Shown here: positions 17,909 through 27,374 of the stretch, piece after piece
Numbering within the stretch: position 1 is the stretch's first letter
Layout: the number at the start of each line of letters is the position of its first letter
DNA from: an uncultured Agathobacter sp.
GTDB lineage: Bacteria; Bacillota; Clostridia; Lachnospirales; Lachnospiraceae
DNA: 64,000 nucleotides
NCBI GenBank assembly: GCA_934365945.1
Contig: CAKRNE010000002.1
Span: forward strand, 186,001-250,000
Direction of reading: 5' to 3'
The notes under the pieces: model-generated
What the model saw: the letters and a program-made list of their open reading frames with translations, nothing else
Databases searched by the model: none
What the model was told of the DNA's origin: nothing
Made by a program: the position numbers and the translations under genes

Positions 17909-19768
17909 ATGGAACAAAAAAATGTTAACAAAAATGCAAGTAAAAAAAATGTGGCAAAGAGCAACAAAAATTCAAAAAAGGTTATAGCGAAAAAACCTGT
18001 AAATAAAAAAACAACCAACAAAAAGGCAGTTGGGCAAAAGGGCAGGAAAAAGCTCAGTACCAAAATGATACTTATACCTGTGTTTGTAGTTGGCTTTGTC
18101 AGTGTGATATCAAGTATATGGTCGTTGAGAAATCTATCAAAGGTCAACAGTGCGGCCTCACAGATAGTAGACAATTCGATGGTTGGAACACAGATATTAA
18201 ACGATATTGAGCTTGAGACATTAGATTTGCATACACTGGCTTTGTCACATATCGTATCCACAGATTTATCATCTATGATAGATATTGTCTCTGATGTACG
18301 TACGCATGAGGACAGTATGAAAAAGCTGTTGGATGAATATGCTCCTTACGTAAATCTTGAGACAAAGAGAAACTATAATATTGTATGCGAAAATTATACA
18401 AGCCTTGTTAAAGAATGCGGAAACGTAATGGCATTCAGTGCTGCCGGTAAAAATGACGAGGCCTACGGCGTTGCAAACGGCTCGATAGCCAAGTATACAA
18501 ACAATATAGAAAAGGCTATTTCACAGATGAGAGATAGCGTGACCGAGAAGACTAAGAATGAAAGACAAAGCCTTGAGAGTACATATCGGGCTTCTGTTGT
18601 CACATGTGTGGTTACAATAGTTGTCAGTGTTGCCGCACTTTTAGTGGTAGTACTTTCTGTTATTTCAATGGTTATCAAGCCGCTTTCTAAGACACAGAAG
18701 GAGATTGACGGAATTATTGTCAACATTGACAACAAAAAGGGTGACCTTACACAGAGAGTTGGATATATGTCTAATGCCGAGGTTGATGCTGTTGCGAAGG
18801 GAATAAATGTATTTATGACAAAGCTGCAGACCATCTTTAAGGCTGTAGTTACAAACTCTGCCAGGATGGAAAGGGTTGTTGATGATGTGCGCCAGAGCGT
18901 ACAGACCAGCAACAGCAGTGTTTCAGACCTTTCAGCTTTGACTGAGGAGCTTTCAGCTACAATGCAGGATATTTCAGAGAATGCTACAGTTATCAATGAG
19001 AACACTGAAAATGTAGCTAAAGAGGTTGAAACCATCGCAGAAAAAACAGATGAGCTGAGCGATTATACGAAGGAAATGAAGACTCATGCACAGTCAATGG
19101 AATCAGTTGCGCGCACCAATATGGAGTCTACAGACAAGAAGGTAAGTGAGATACTTGATGTTTTACAGCAGGCTATAGAAGAAAGTAACAGCGTAAAGCA
19201 GGTTAATACACTTACAAATGATATTCTAAACATTGCGAGTCAGACAAACCTGCTTGCATTAAATGCTTCAATTGAGGCAGCAAGAGCGGGAGAAGCAGGA
19301 AAAGGCTTTGCTGTGGTTGCAACGGAAATCAGTCAGCTTGCGGCTGCCAGCCAGGAGGCTGCCAATAATATCCAGCGTATCAATGGTGTTGTTACAAATG
19401 CAGTTAATAACCTTGCTGAAAATGCCAATGGCCTTGTTGGATATATGAATGACTCAATTCTCCCTGAATTTGAACGTTTCGTGGAGTCGGGAGGAGAGTA
19501 TAAGGATAAGGCTTCATATATAGAGGAAACAATGACAGATTTCAAGGAGAAAACAGATTCTCTCAAGAAGTCCATGACTGAAATTTCAGCATCTATCAAT
19601 ACCATTTCACATGCTATCAGTGAGGGTGTTAATGGAGTTGTTTCGGCAGCAGACAGTACACAGCTTATTGTTGAGGATATGGATAATATTTCTCATAAGA
19701 TGGATGAAAACTATGAGATTGCCGATTCATTAAAGAAAGAAACATCAATATTTGTAAAGCTTGATTAG
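17909..19768 (+). CDS. Methyl-accepting chemotaxis protein with Lys-rich N-terminal tail
   Basis: 619 residues from the ATG at 17909, preceded by AAAGGGGTGAG. An unusual tail of about 50 residues holding some 18 lysines comes before TM1 (about 52-72). A four-helix-type extracellular sensor (75-225), TM2 (about 228-256), HAMP and the coiled-coil signalling domain follow. The receptor-tip signature ([20 protein letters not shown]) is intact, so it should bind CheA and CheW. It is paired with the upstream binding lipoprotein, suggesting indirect ligand sensing. There is no C-terminal CheR-tethering pentapeptide. Confidence 0.93.
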   Translation: MEQKNVNKNASKKNVAKSNKNSKKVIAKKPVNKKTTNKKAVGQKGRKKLSTKMILIPVFVVGFVSVISSIWSLRNLSKVNSAASQIVDNSMVGTQILNDIELETLDLHTLALSHIVSTDLSSMIDIVSDVRTHEDSMKKLLDEYAPYVNLETKRNYNIVCENYTSLVKECGNVMAFSAAGKNDEAYGVANGSIAKYTNNIEKAISQMRDSVTEKTKNERQSLESTYRASVVTCVVTIVVSVAALLVVVLSVISMVIKPLSKTQKEIDGIIVNIDNKKGDLTQRVGYMSNAEVDAVAKGINVFMTKLQTIFKAVVTNSARMERVVDDVRQSVQTSNSSVSDLSALTEELSATMQDISENATVINENTENVAKEVETIAEKTDELSDYTKEMKTHAQSMESVARTNMESTDKKVSEILDVLQQAIEESNSVKQVNTLTNDILNIASQTNLLALNASIEAARAGEAGKGFAVVATEISQLAAASQEAANNIQRINGVVTNAVNNLAENANGLVGYMNDSILPEFERFVESGGEYKDKASYIEETMTDFKEKTDSLKKSMTEISASINTISHAISEGVNGVVSAADSTQLIVEDMDNISHKMDENYEIADSLKKETSIFVKLD

Positions 19769-19785
19769 TATATTATAATATCGTT

Positions 19786-19824
19786 AAAGAATCCGGATTT
19801 TATAAAATAAAGCCGGATTCTTTT
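19786..19824 (+). terminator. Rho-independent terminator after the first chemoreceptor
   Basis: Perfect 11-base inverted repeat (19786-19796 and 19813-19823) ending in a short T run. It separates the lipoprotein-receptor pair from the kinase/che operon that follows. Confidence 0.8.
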
Positions 19825-19944
19825 ATATTATTCAAAATCAACTAAAAATTGCTAAAATTTACTCAAAAATGATTTACAATAAGTGACATAAGTATTAGAA
19901 TAGAATATAGTATAATTGTACTATTTAATATGGTGGTTCATTAA

Positions 19945-21345
19945 ATGGATAATAAAGATGTATTTGAACTGATAATAGACAATGCCATAGAGATTTTTCT
20001 GGCATTTGATAATGACAATTGTATATGTAAGATTAATGAGATGGCCAAAAAAGAGCTGCAGCTTGATGACAATGCAATAGGTACACCTATTGTGTTTATT
20101 TTTCAAAACGCAGATATATCAGAGCTCATTTTTGATGGTGTGGCAAGAGAAATGATGATATACCGCAAGAATCAGACCTGTTTCAGAGCCTTGGTTAAGG
20201 CAATAAAGACAGACAGTGATATATCACCATATGTTTTGATGATAAGAAATATATCTGACCAGTATGCGCTTGAAAAAGCAGCCGAGACAGCTAAAATGGA
20301 GGTGGCTGCCAATGAACAGGTAAAGACAGAGTTTGTTGCTAATGTAACACATGAGCTGCGCACACCGGTCAATGGGATTTTGGGAAATATAAATATTTTG
20401 CTTGAGAATGAAACTGACTCCGGTAAAATAGATGCGCTCAATACAATAAAAAGAAGCTGCAATGCGATGAATGAGCTTATAAATGGGATTTTAGATTTCT
20501 CCAAGCTCAATGCAGGTAAGTTTACATTGGAAAAGCGTAAGTTTAACTTTAGAAAGATGGTCGATTTTGTGAAATCGACTCATATGCCAAAGATTACAGA
20601 AAAGGGACTTAAATTTTTTGTTACAATATCACCGGAAATTCCGGAGGCTGTTATCGGAGATGAGCTTCGCGTAACGCAGATACTCAACAACCTGCTTTCC
20701 AATGCCTGCAAATTCACTCATGTGGGAAGGATTTCACTTGAGATTCTGATGACTGCAAAGGAAAAAAACAGAATTGAGCTTTTTTTTATAGTGCTGGATA
20801 CAGGCATTGGCATAGCAAAATCTGATATGGATAAGCTGTTTAAAAGCTTTTCGCAGGTTGATGCTTCTGTGTCGAGAAAATATGGAGGAACAGGTCTGGG
20901 ATTAAACATTGCAAAGCAGCTTGTGGACCTTATGGGAGGACATATTACTGTGGACAGTGAGCCGAACAAGGGTACGATGTTTTCATTTTCAATCTGGGTT
21001 GAGTCTGTTGATGAAGATAGCGGTGTAAAGCTCATAGAAAACAAGTATGCTAAAAATATAAGGGAGGCCTTTGATACTGATGAGGTGTTTTCAAAGACTT
21101 ATGAGTATGGCAGCAAGGACAATATATCAGAAATGAAAATACATATGTCGAAGCTTATTCTCTGTCTTGAAATGGGCAACTGGGAGAAGGCAGAGATGTT
21201 TGCGGATTCAATAAAGCGGCTTACATCACAGGCACCGAAGGATATAAAGGTCCTCGCGCTTAAGCTTAAAATGGCAGTTCAAAAGGCAGATTATGATCAG
21301 TCAGTTGAGAAATATAATGAACTTAAAAAAATATGTGATTTGTAG
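19945..21345 (+). CDS. Cytoplasmic histidine kinase with degenerate Hpt-like tail
   Basis: 466 residues, no membrane helix. A PAS-like sensor (about 5-105) leads by a coiled coil to HisKA with His136 (THELRTPVN), then HATPase with the N-box in NNLLSNACKF, DTGIGI and the GGTGLGL ATP-lid. The last 100 residues (EYGSKDNISEMKIHMSKL onward) have the helical layout of an Hpt domain but carry no histidine where the phospho-acceptor should sit (ADSIKRLTSQAP). The output of this kinase must therefore leave through a separate receiver, most simply the response regulator 14 bases downstream. Confidence 0.9.
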   Translation: MDNKDVFELIIDNAIEIFLAFDNDNCICKINEMAKKELQLDDNAIGTPIVFIFQNADISELIFDGVAREMMIYRKNQTCFRALVKAIKTDSDISPYVLMIRNISDQYALEKAAETAKMEVAANEQVKTEFVANVTHELRTPVNGILGNINILLENETDSGKIDALNTIKRSCNAMNELINGILDFSKLNAGKFTLEKRKFNFRKMVDFVKSTHMPKITEKGLKFFVTISPEIPEAVIGDELRVTQILNNLLSNACKFTHVGRISLEILMTAKEKNRIELFFIVLDTGIGIAKSDMDKLFKSFSQVDASVSRKYGGTGLGLNIAKQLVDLMGGHITVDSEPNKGTMFSFSIWVESVDEDSGVKLIENKYAKNIREAFDTDEVFSKTYEYGSKDNISEMKIHMSKLILCLEMGNWEKAEMFADSIKRLTSQAPKDIKVLALKLKMAVQKADYDQSVEKYNELKKICDL

Positions 21346-21359
21346 TTTTAGGAGACGTC

Positions 21360-22415
21360 ATGAGTGATCAAAAGAAAATTCTAATTGTTGATGATGTTGA
21401 GGCAAACAGATTTGTCCTTAGAAATATTATTTCTGATATGGGATATTTACCTGTACTTGCAGAAAATGGAATACAGACCCTTAAGATTATGGAACATATA
21501 AAGCCGAATCTTATTTTGCTGGATGTGGCAATGCCACAGATGGACGGCTTTGAGCTGTGTGGTATTTTAAAAAATGACCCGCTGACGCGTGAAATACCGG
21601 TTATATTTATTTCAGCCTTTGATTCGCCGGATGATATAACAAAGGGCTTTTCGGTCGGAGGAGAGGATTATATCACAAAGCCTTTTATTCATGAGGTGGT
21701 GCAGGCACGCGTTGCTGTGCATTTGAAAATAGCTGATATGAACAATGATCTGCAAAACGCAAATAGAAAGCTTGCTTTATCTATACAACAGCAGCTTAAG
21801 CAGATGGAACAGGAAAAGAAAAATGTTTTATATGCACTTGGACGCGTGGCAAGGGAAAACTCCTCATATGATGTAAAGCATATGGAAAGACTTCAGCATA
21901 ACAGCAGGATACTGGCGCAGGCGATGCAGCTGTCACCGGGGTTTGAGAGTGTTATATCTGATTTGTTTGTTGAGACAATAGAGCTTGCCGCACCACTTTG
22001 CGACATCGGAAATGTTGCAATTCCATCGGCAATCCTGCAAAAGAAGGGAAGTCTTACATTGCTTGAGCAGAAAATAATGGAGACACATACAACAATAGGA
22101 GCCAAGATACTGCGGGATGTGCAGGAGCAGGGAGATTATAATGATTTTGTAGATATGTCAATTGAAATTGCAAATTATCACCATGAGAACTGGGATGGTT
22201 CGGGGTATCCGGAAGGACTTAAGAAGGATAGCATTCCGCTGTCAGCCCAGATAGTTTCGCTGGTGGGAGCATATTGCTCGCTTACAGAGGAGCGTCTTTA
22301 TAGAAGAGCATTTAACGGTAGTCAGGCATTCGAGATACTTGAGGCTGAGAAAGATATAAAGTTTAACCCGGAGTTATTTGATATATGCAGGAAAATATCA
22401 ACACAGTTTATTTGA
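21360..22415 (+). CDS. Response regulator with degenerate HD-GYP domain
   Basis: 351 residues. A standard receiver (1-120, Asp10-Asp11... Asp55, Lys107) is joined by a helix to an HD-GYP domain (about 155-345). The GYP loop (HHENWDGSGYPEG, 274-286) and several metal-ligand histidines (174, 243, 274, 275) are kept. The defining HD pair is not: LCDIGN (Cys214-Asp215) replaces LHDIGK, and the later Asp pair (VADVYDAL in active members) reads VGAYCSL. Active HD-GYP enzymes cut cyclic di-GMP; this one is probably a binding or scaffold protein. It lies between its likely kinase and cheR. Confidence 0.88.
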   Translation: MSDQKKILIVDDVEANRFVLRNIISDMGYLPVLAENGIQTLKIMEHIKPNLILLDVAMPQMDGFELCGILKNDPLTREIPVIFISAFDSPDDITKGFSVGGEDYITKPFIHEVVQARVAVHLKIADMNNDLQNANRKLALSIQQQLKQMEQEKKNVLYALGRVARENSSYDVKHMERLQHNSRILAQAMQLSPGFESVISDLFVETIELAAPLCDIGNVAIPSAILQKKGSLTLLEQKIMETHTTIGAKILRDVQEQGDYNDFVDMSIEIANYHHENWDGSGYPEGLKKDSIPLSAQIVSLVGAYCSLTEERLYRRAFNGSQAFEILEAEKDIKFNPELFDICRKISTQFI

Positions 22416-22432
22416 AAAATTGAGATTTGATT

Positions 22433-23236
22433 ATGACAGAAAGAGAATTTTTGAGAATAAGGGATTTTTTGAAAAGTAAATATGGGATTGATATGAGCCA
22501 TAAGAAGACAATAATGGAGGGAAGGCTTGAAAACTATGTCAAAGGTATGGGTCATAACAGCTATGACAGCTATATGGATGCCCTTGAATCAGACATCACG
22601 GGAGAGCTTGAAAAAAAGCTGGTTGACATACTGACGACAAATCACACTTATTTTATGAGAGAGCCTGAGCATTTTGAGTTTTTTAAAGGGGTGGTTCTTC
22701 CGTGGATTAAGAAAAAAGAAGTGGTGGATAAGGAACTTCGGATATGGTGTGCAGCCTCATCTACAGGAGAGGAAGCATACACAATAGCAATGATTATATT
22801 GGATTATTTTGGCCTGGAGAAGGAAGCGTGGGATACACAGATACTTGCAACTGATGTATCTACAGCAGTGCTTGAACAGGCGATAAAAGGAATATATACA
22901 CAGGAACAGATTAATCCGCTTCCACAGCCATGGAAAAGGAGATTTTTTCGGAGGATACCTGATGAGGACTGCTTTATAATAACAGATGAATTAAAGAGAG
23001 AGGTGCTTTATCGGAAGTTTAATTTGATGTCTGCTTTTCCGATTAAGAAAAAAATGCATGCAATTTTCCTGAGAAATGTGCTTATCTACTTTGATGACAA
23101 TACAAAATTAAGTATACTAAAGAAAATATATGACTGTCTTGAGCCGGGAGGATATCTGTTTCTCGGAAAGACAGAGACAATAAACAGACAGGTGGTACCG
23201 TTTAAGCTTGTATCACCGGCAGTTTTTAGAAAATAA
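22433..23236 (+). CDS. cheR: Chemoreceptor methyltransferase CheR
   Basis: 267 residues from the ATG at 22433. An N-terminal helical domain (EREFLRIRDFLKSKYGIDMS) and a class I methyltransferase domain are present: LTTNHTYFMREPEHFEFF, then WCAASSTGEEAYTIAMI as the S-adenosylmethionine loop, and NVLIYFD near the C-terminus. It methylates glutamates on the chemoreceptors, setting the adaptation level against CheB, whose gene begins 12 bases downstream. The ribosome-binding site is weak, so translation is probably coupled to the gene before it. Confidence 0.94.
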   Translation: MTEREFLRIRDFLKSKYGIDMSHKKTIMEGRLENYVKGMGHNSYDSYMDALESDITGELEKKLVDILTTNHTYFMREPEHFEFFKGVVLPWIKKKEVVDKELRIWCAASSTGEEAYTIAMIILDYFGLEKEAWDTQILATDVSTAVLEQAIKGIYTQEQINPLPQPWKRRFFRRIPDEDCFIITDELKREVLYRKFNLMSAFPIKKKMHAIFLRNVLIYFDDNTKLSILKKIYDCLEPGGYLFLGKTETINRQVVPFKLVSPAVFRK

Positions 23237-23248
23237 GAGGAATTCATA

Positions 23249-24277
23249 ATGAAAAAAATAAAGGTTCTGGTAGTTGAGGATTCTCTTGTATTCAGAAACC
23301 TTCTTGTTCAAAGTCTTGAAAAGGATAATGCACTTGAGGTTGTAGCCACTGCATCCGACCCGTTTGAAGCAAGAGATAAAATAATTAAATACAGACCGGA
23401 TGTGATGACGCTGGATATAGAGCTTCCGAGAATGGATGGACTGGAGTTTTTAAGAAAACTAATGCCACAATATCCAATGCCGGTCGTCGTAATAAGTGCG
23501 CTTAGTGAAAAGGTGTTTGATGCAATGAGGGCCGGCGCTGTGGATTTTGTTGCAAAGCCCACTGTTACTGACAGAAAACAGCTTGACAGCTTTTTGTGTA
23601 ATGAACTTCCGGTTAAAATAAAAGTGGCATCAACTGCAAGAGTGAGCAGATACAAACAGCCGGTTATGTTTGATAATAATTACAGCACATCCTCTAAATC
23701 AGAAACAAATCTGGTAGCAATCGGAGCTTCAACAGGAGGGACGGAGGCGATAGCCGAGGTGCTTAGGAATTTTTCAACTGATATACCGGGAACGGTTGTG
23801 GTTCAGCACATGCCACCCAAATTTACTGAAATGTATGCCGACCGGCTGGATTCGCAGTGCAGAGTCAAGGTCAGGGAAGCAAAAAACGGAGATATAGTCA
23901 CAAAAGGGGAAGTGCTTATCGCTCCCGGAGGTGATGAGCAGATGTCCGTAGTAAAAATAGCCGACAATTATCAGGTGGTTTTGAAAAAGGGTGAAAGGGT
24001 CAACGGACATTGTCCGTCGGTTGACGTTCTCTTTAACTCTGTAGCAAAGGCTGCGGGTCCACATGCGATAGGTATTATTCTTACCGGCATGGGAAGAGAT
24101 GGAGCAAAAGGGCTTCTTAAAATGAAAAATGCAGGAGCGCGTACAATAGGACAGGATGAATCAACCTGTGTTGTATATGGAATGCCAAAGGCTGCATATG
24201 ATATTGGAGCTGTCATGCATCAGGAAAAGCTTCAAAACATTGCAAAAAAAACATATAATTTAATTAATCAAGGATAA
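23249..24277 (+). CDS. cheB: Chemoreceptor methylesterase/deamidase CheB
   Basis: 342 residues. Receiver domain (1-125, Asp10-Asp11 area and phospho-acceptor Asp56 in LDIELP) plus methylesterase domain (about 153-342) with the catalytic triad Ser161 (GASTGGT), His187 (VQHMPP) and Asp284 (MGRDGAKGL). The APGGDEQM stretch replaces the more usual APGxxHM, a small change away from the triad. It removes methyl groups from receptors when phosphorylated by CheA. It follows cheR directly and precedes a CheY-like gene by 10 bases. Confidence 0.95.
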   Translation: MKKIKVLVVEDSLVFRNLLVQSLEKDNALEVVATASDPFEARDKIIKYRPDVMTLDIELPRMDGLEFLRKLMPQYPMPVVVISALSEKVFDAMRAGAVDFVAKPTVTDRKQLDSFLCNELPVKIKVASTARVSRYKQPVMFDNNYSTSSKSETNLVAIGASTGGTEAIAEVLRNFSTDIPGTVVVQHMPPKFTEMYADRLDSQCRVKVREAKNGDIVTKGEVLIAPGGDEQMSVVKIADNYQVVLKKGERVNGHCPSVDVLFNSVAKAAGPHAIGIILTGMGRDGAKGLLKMKNAGARTIGQDESTCVVYGMPKAAYDIGAVMHQEKLQNIAKKTYNLINQG

Positions 24278-24287
24278 GGAGAAGAAA

Positions 24288-24689
24288 ATGAAAATTTTAC
24301 TTGCAGAGGATGATTTTGTCACAAGAAAATATATGGCCAATTTCCTGTCAAAATATGGAAGCTGTGATGTGACCGTAGACGGAATGGAGGCTGTAGATGC
24401 GTTTATGCTCGCCCTTGAGGAAGGTGAGCCGTATGATCTTGTCTGTCTTGATATTATGATGCCGGTTATGGATGGCTATCAGGCGCTCATGGGTATACGA
24501 AATCTCGAGAAAGGGAAAAATATACCTGAGGATAAGAAAGTAAAGGTGATAATGGCAACAGCCTTAAACGAAGAAAAAAATGTTAAAATGGCATTTGACC
24601 TGGGCTGTACCATATATTCGGGCAAGCCGATTGACCAGGCAAAGTTTGAGCAGGCGTTAAAGAAAATAGGACTTATAGATGAAAAATAA
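24288..24689 (+). CDS. CheY-like single-domain response regulator
   Basis: 133 residues, one receiver domain: acidic pair in LLAEDDFVTRKYM, phospho-acceptor Asp in LDIMMPVMDG, a Thr-containing switch (MATALNEE) and the conserved Lys in YSGKPID. With no output domain it fits CheY, which carries the signal from CheA to the motor. However, the flagellar operon starts elsewhere in this window and the local cluster mixes in phosphorelay proteins, so it may instead serve the kinases of this block. It sits between cheB and cheA. Confidence 0.85.
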   Translation: MKILLAEDDFVTRKYMANFLSKYGSCDVTVDGMEAVDAFMLALEEGEPYDLVCLDIMMPVMDGYQALMGIRNLEKGKNIPEDKKVKVIMATALNEEKNVKMAFDLGCTIYSGKPIDQAKFEQALKKIGLIDEK

Positions 24690-24706
24690 AGAAAGGCGAA
24701 TGTGCA

Positions 24707-26848
24707 ATGGGTGTTGAATTTAATACCCAGGATATGCTCGATACATATCTGTTTGAGAACACACAGCTTCTTGAAAATTTACAGGAAATAGTTCTTGAAC
24801 AAAAGGACGAGGAATGCTTTGATGAAGACAGTATGAATGAGATATTCCGTACAATGCATACGATAAAGGGCTCTTCAGCCATAATGATGTATGACGATAT
24901 TACGGCAATAGCTCATAAGCTTGAGGACGTATTCTTTTATTTAAGAGAATCGCATCCGCAAAATGTCCCTCATGTGGAGCTTGTAGAGCATGTCCTGGAA
25001 GTGGCAGATTTTATAACAGAGGAAATGGATAAAATCCAAAACGGTGAGGAGGCAGATGGAGATTCCAAACCTATAACAGCAAAGCTTGATGAGTTTCTTA
25101 CCAGGCTTAAAAAACAAAATAACGAAGCATCGCCGACGGTTGAAAAAAAGGATACCTCAGCAAAGCAGTTTTATATTCCGCCGGCAGTTTCCGGAAGCAC
25201 TTATCATTATTTCAGAATAATGATAGAGTATTTTGAAAATCTGGAGCTTGCAAATGTACATGCGTATAAGGCTGTATATTCTCTTAAGCCGATTGCAACA
25301 GAGATGCTTTATGAGCCTGAAAATATTGTATCTGATGAGAATACTGCCGAAGCAATATTAAAAGATGGCTTTAAGATTCTTCTTAAAACATCAAAAGGCA
25401 GGAAGGATATAGAAGAAGTCGTAAAGGCAGGATATGATATTAAAAGGGTTGATATCAGTGAATGCACAAAGGAAGAATATGATAATGGCTTTGGTGATGC
25501 CACAGCCGATTCACTTAAAATAGATTTGGACTCGTCTGTTGAAGAAATAGAGGCAAAGGCCAAAGAAAGTGATAAACAATCCGATAATAAAAAGCAGCCT
25601 GCGCCGGGAGATTATGTCGTAGCTTCAAAAGAACCCGGAAAAGGCAGAAAGCTTGCAAAGGATAAAAAGCCAAAGGGCGAAAAGACTTCATTTATAAGTG
25701 TGGATATACACAAGATGGATATGCTTATGGATCTGATAGGAGAGCTTGTTATTTCGGAATCTGTAGTGTTGCAGAACCCGGATCTTAAAGTGGCTGGGCT
25801 TAAGCTTGACAACTTTAACAAAGCGGCTGCGCAGATGTCTAAGATATCGACAGATTTACAAAATGTAATTATGTCAATGCGAATGGTACCGCTCACCAAT
25901 ACCTTCCAGAAAATGAACAGAATTGTATTCGATGTTTCAAGGAAGCTTGGCAAGGATATTAATTTTGAGATGGTGGGAGATACAACTGAGGTTGACAAAA
26001 ATATAATTGAGCATATTTCGGATCCGCTCATGCATCTGGTGAGAAATTCCGTAGACCATGGTATTGAGTCAAAGGAGGAAAGAATAGCAGCAGGTAAAGA
26101 TCCAAAGGGAACCGTTACCCTGGCAGCCAAAACTGAATCAGGAAAGGTATGGATCAGTGTCAGTGATGACGGTACAGGGCTTGATCGTCAAAAGATTATT
26201 GCAAAGGCAAGAAAACAGGGACTTTTAGATCCGTCAAAGCCGGATGATGCGTATTCGGACAAAGAGGTTTATCATTTTATCACACTGCCTGGTTTTTCCA
26301 CCAACGAAAAGGTTACAGAATACTCAGGACGTGGTGTCGGAATGGATGTGGTTATATCAGATATCCAGAAAATAGGCGGAACGCTTGAGATAGAAAGTAC
26401 TCCCGGATGCGGCAGTACAATGAATTTAAAGATACCTCTTACACTTGCGATTATAGATGGAATTGTGATGAAGGTAGGTAACTCCAGCTTTGTTATTGAG
26501 GCGGGGGTAGTAAAAGAATTTGTAAGCGTTAAGCAGGATATGATGATTCACGACCCGGATGGCACTGAGAGTGTGATGATAAGGGGCGAGGTTTATCCGG
26601 TTAGAAGAATCGGAGACTGGTATCATATAAGCGGCTGCAAAGAAAACGTAGAGGATGGAATGATGGTGATTCTTGAGGTGGAAGGAAAACAGATATGCCT
26701 GTTTGTTGATACACTGATTGGAAAGCAGGAGATAGTTGTAAAACCGATTCCGTCGTATATCAAAAAGGTTAAAGGTCTGTCGGGCTGTACACAGCTTGGA
26801 GACGGAAGTATAGCATTGATTCTTGATTCGGGAGGTATTGTGGAATAG
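24707..26848 (+). CDS. cheA: Chemotaxis histidine kinase CheA
   Basis: 713 residues. P1 Hpt with His51 (FRTMHTIKGSSA); an unusually composed middle region (155-285) in the P2 position; a charged linker; P3 dimerisation (about 328-400); P4 ATPase with N-box 445-453 (VRNSVDHGIE), DDGTGL (487-492) and GRGVGMDVV; and P5 CheW-like domain (575-713). All kinase motifs are intact. It autophosphorylates under receptor control and passes phosphate to CheB and the CheY-like protein. The P2-like segment is hard to match to the typical CheY-binding P2. It is followed by cheW after 35 bases. Confidence 0.95.
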   Translation: MGVEFNTQDMLDTYLFENTQLLENLQEIVLEQKDEECFDEDSMNEIFRTMHTIKGSSAIMMYDDITAIAHKLEDVFFYLRESHPQNVPHVELVEHVLEVADFITEEMDKIQNGEEADGDSKPITAKLDEFLTRLKKQNNEASPTVEKKDTSAKQFYIPPAVSGSTYHYFRIMIEYFENLELANVHAYKAVYSLKPIATEMLYEPENIVSDENTAEAILKDGFKILLKTSKGRKDIEEVVKAGYDIKRVDISECTKEEYDNGFGDATADSLKIDLDSSVEEIEAKAKESDKQSDNKKQPAPGDYVVASKEPGKGRKLAKDKKPKGEKTSFISVDIHKMDMLMDLIGELVISESVVLQNPDLKVAGLKLDNFNKAAAQMSKISTDLQNVIMSMRMVPLTNTFQKMNRIVFDVSRKLGKDINFEMVGDTTEVDKNIIEHISDPLMHLVRNSVDHGIESKEERIAAGKDPKGTVTLAAKTESGKVWISVSDDGTGLDRQKIIAKARKQGLLDPSKPDDAYSDKEVYHFITLPGFSTNEKVTEYSGRGVGMDVVISDIQKIGGTLEIESTPGCGSTMNLKIPLTLAIIDGIVMKVGNSSFVIEAGVVKEFVSVKQDMMIHDPDGTESVMIRGEVYPVRRIGDWYHISGCKENVEDGMMVILEVEGKQICLFVDTLIGKQEIVVKPIPSYIKKVKGLSGCTQLGDGSIALILDSGGIVE

Positions 26849-26883
26849 ATTTTTGATAAAAAAGAAAAGGAAAGGAAAAGTTT

Positions 26884-27372
26884 ATGGCAGATAATGATGC
26901 ACAAAAGGATAAGTATGTTACATTTAAATCCGGCAGTGAGTATTTCGGAATAAAAATCGAATATGTAAACGAGATAATCGTTTATCAGGAGATTACCGAA
27001 ATACCGGAGACGGAGGATTACATTAAGGGCCTTATAAATCTCAGAGGTAAAATTATACCTGTGGTTGATGCGAGAATCAGGTTCAGGCAGGAGCCGTTTG
27101 AGTATAATGACAGAACCTGTATTATTGTGTTGAATGTAAAAAATCTTGTAGTCGGTCTTATTGTGGAGAAGATTGCAGAGGTTGTGGAGATTACAGAGAG
27201 TAATATTGTTCCTAATCCAAAGATTGGAAAGGCGGATAAATCACAAAACAAATATGTATACGGTATAGGAAGGGTTGGCGATAAAGTAAAGCTATTGCTG
27301 GATCCTGAAAAATTATTAAACGACGAAGATACAGCACTTTTAGAACAGATAACAGATGAGAAGGAGGAGTAA
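26884..27372 (+). CDS. cheW: Chemotaxis coupling protein CheW
   Basis: 162 residues, one CheW domain of SH3-like halves: [45 protein letters not shown] (the classical LRGxIxPVxD core) and [14 protein letters not shown]. It links CheA to receptor tips. It lies between cheA and a receptor gene that begins three bases after its stop, so the three products are made together and probably form one array. Confidence 0.96.
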   Translation: MADNDAQKDKYVTFKSGSEYFGIKIEYVNEIIVYQEITEIPETEDYIKGLINLRGKIIPVVDARIRFRQEPFEYNDRTCIIVLNVKNLVVGLIVEKIAEVVEITESNIVPNPKIGKADKSQNKYVYGIGRVGDKVKLLLDPEKLLNDEDTALLEQITDEKEE

Positions 27373-27374
27373 AG

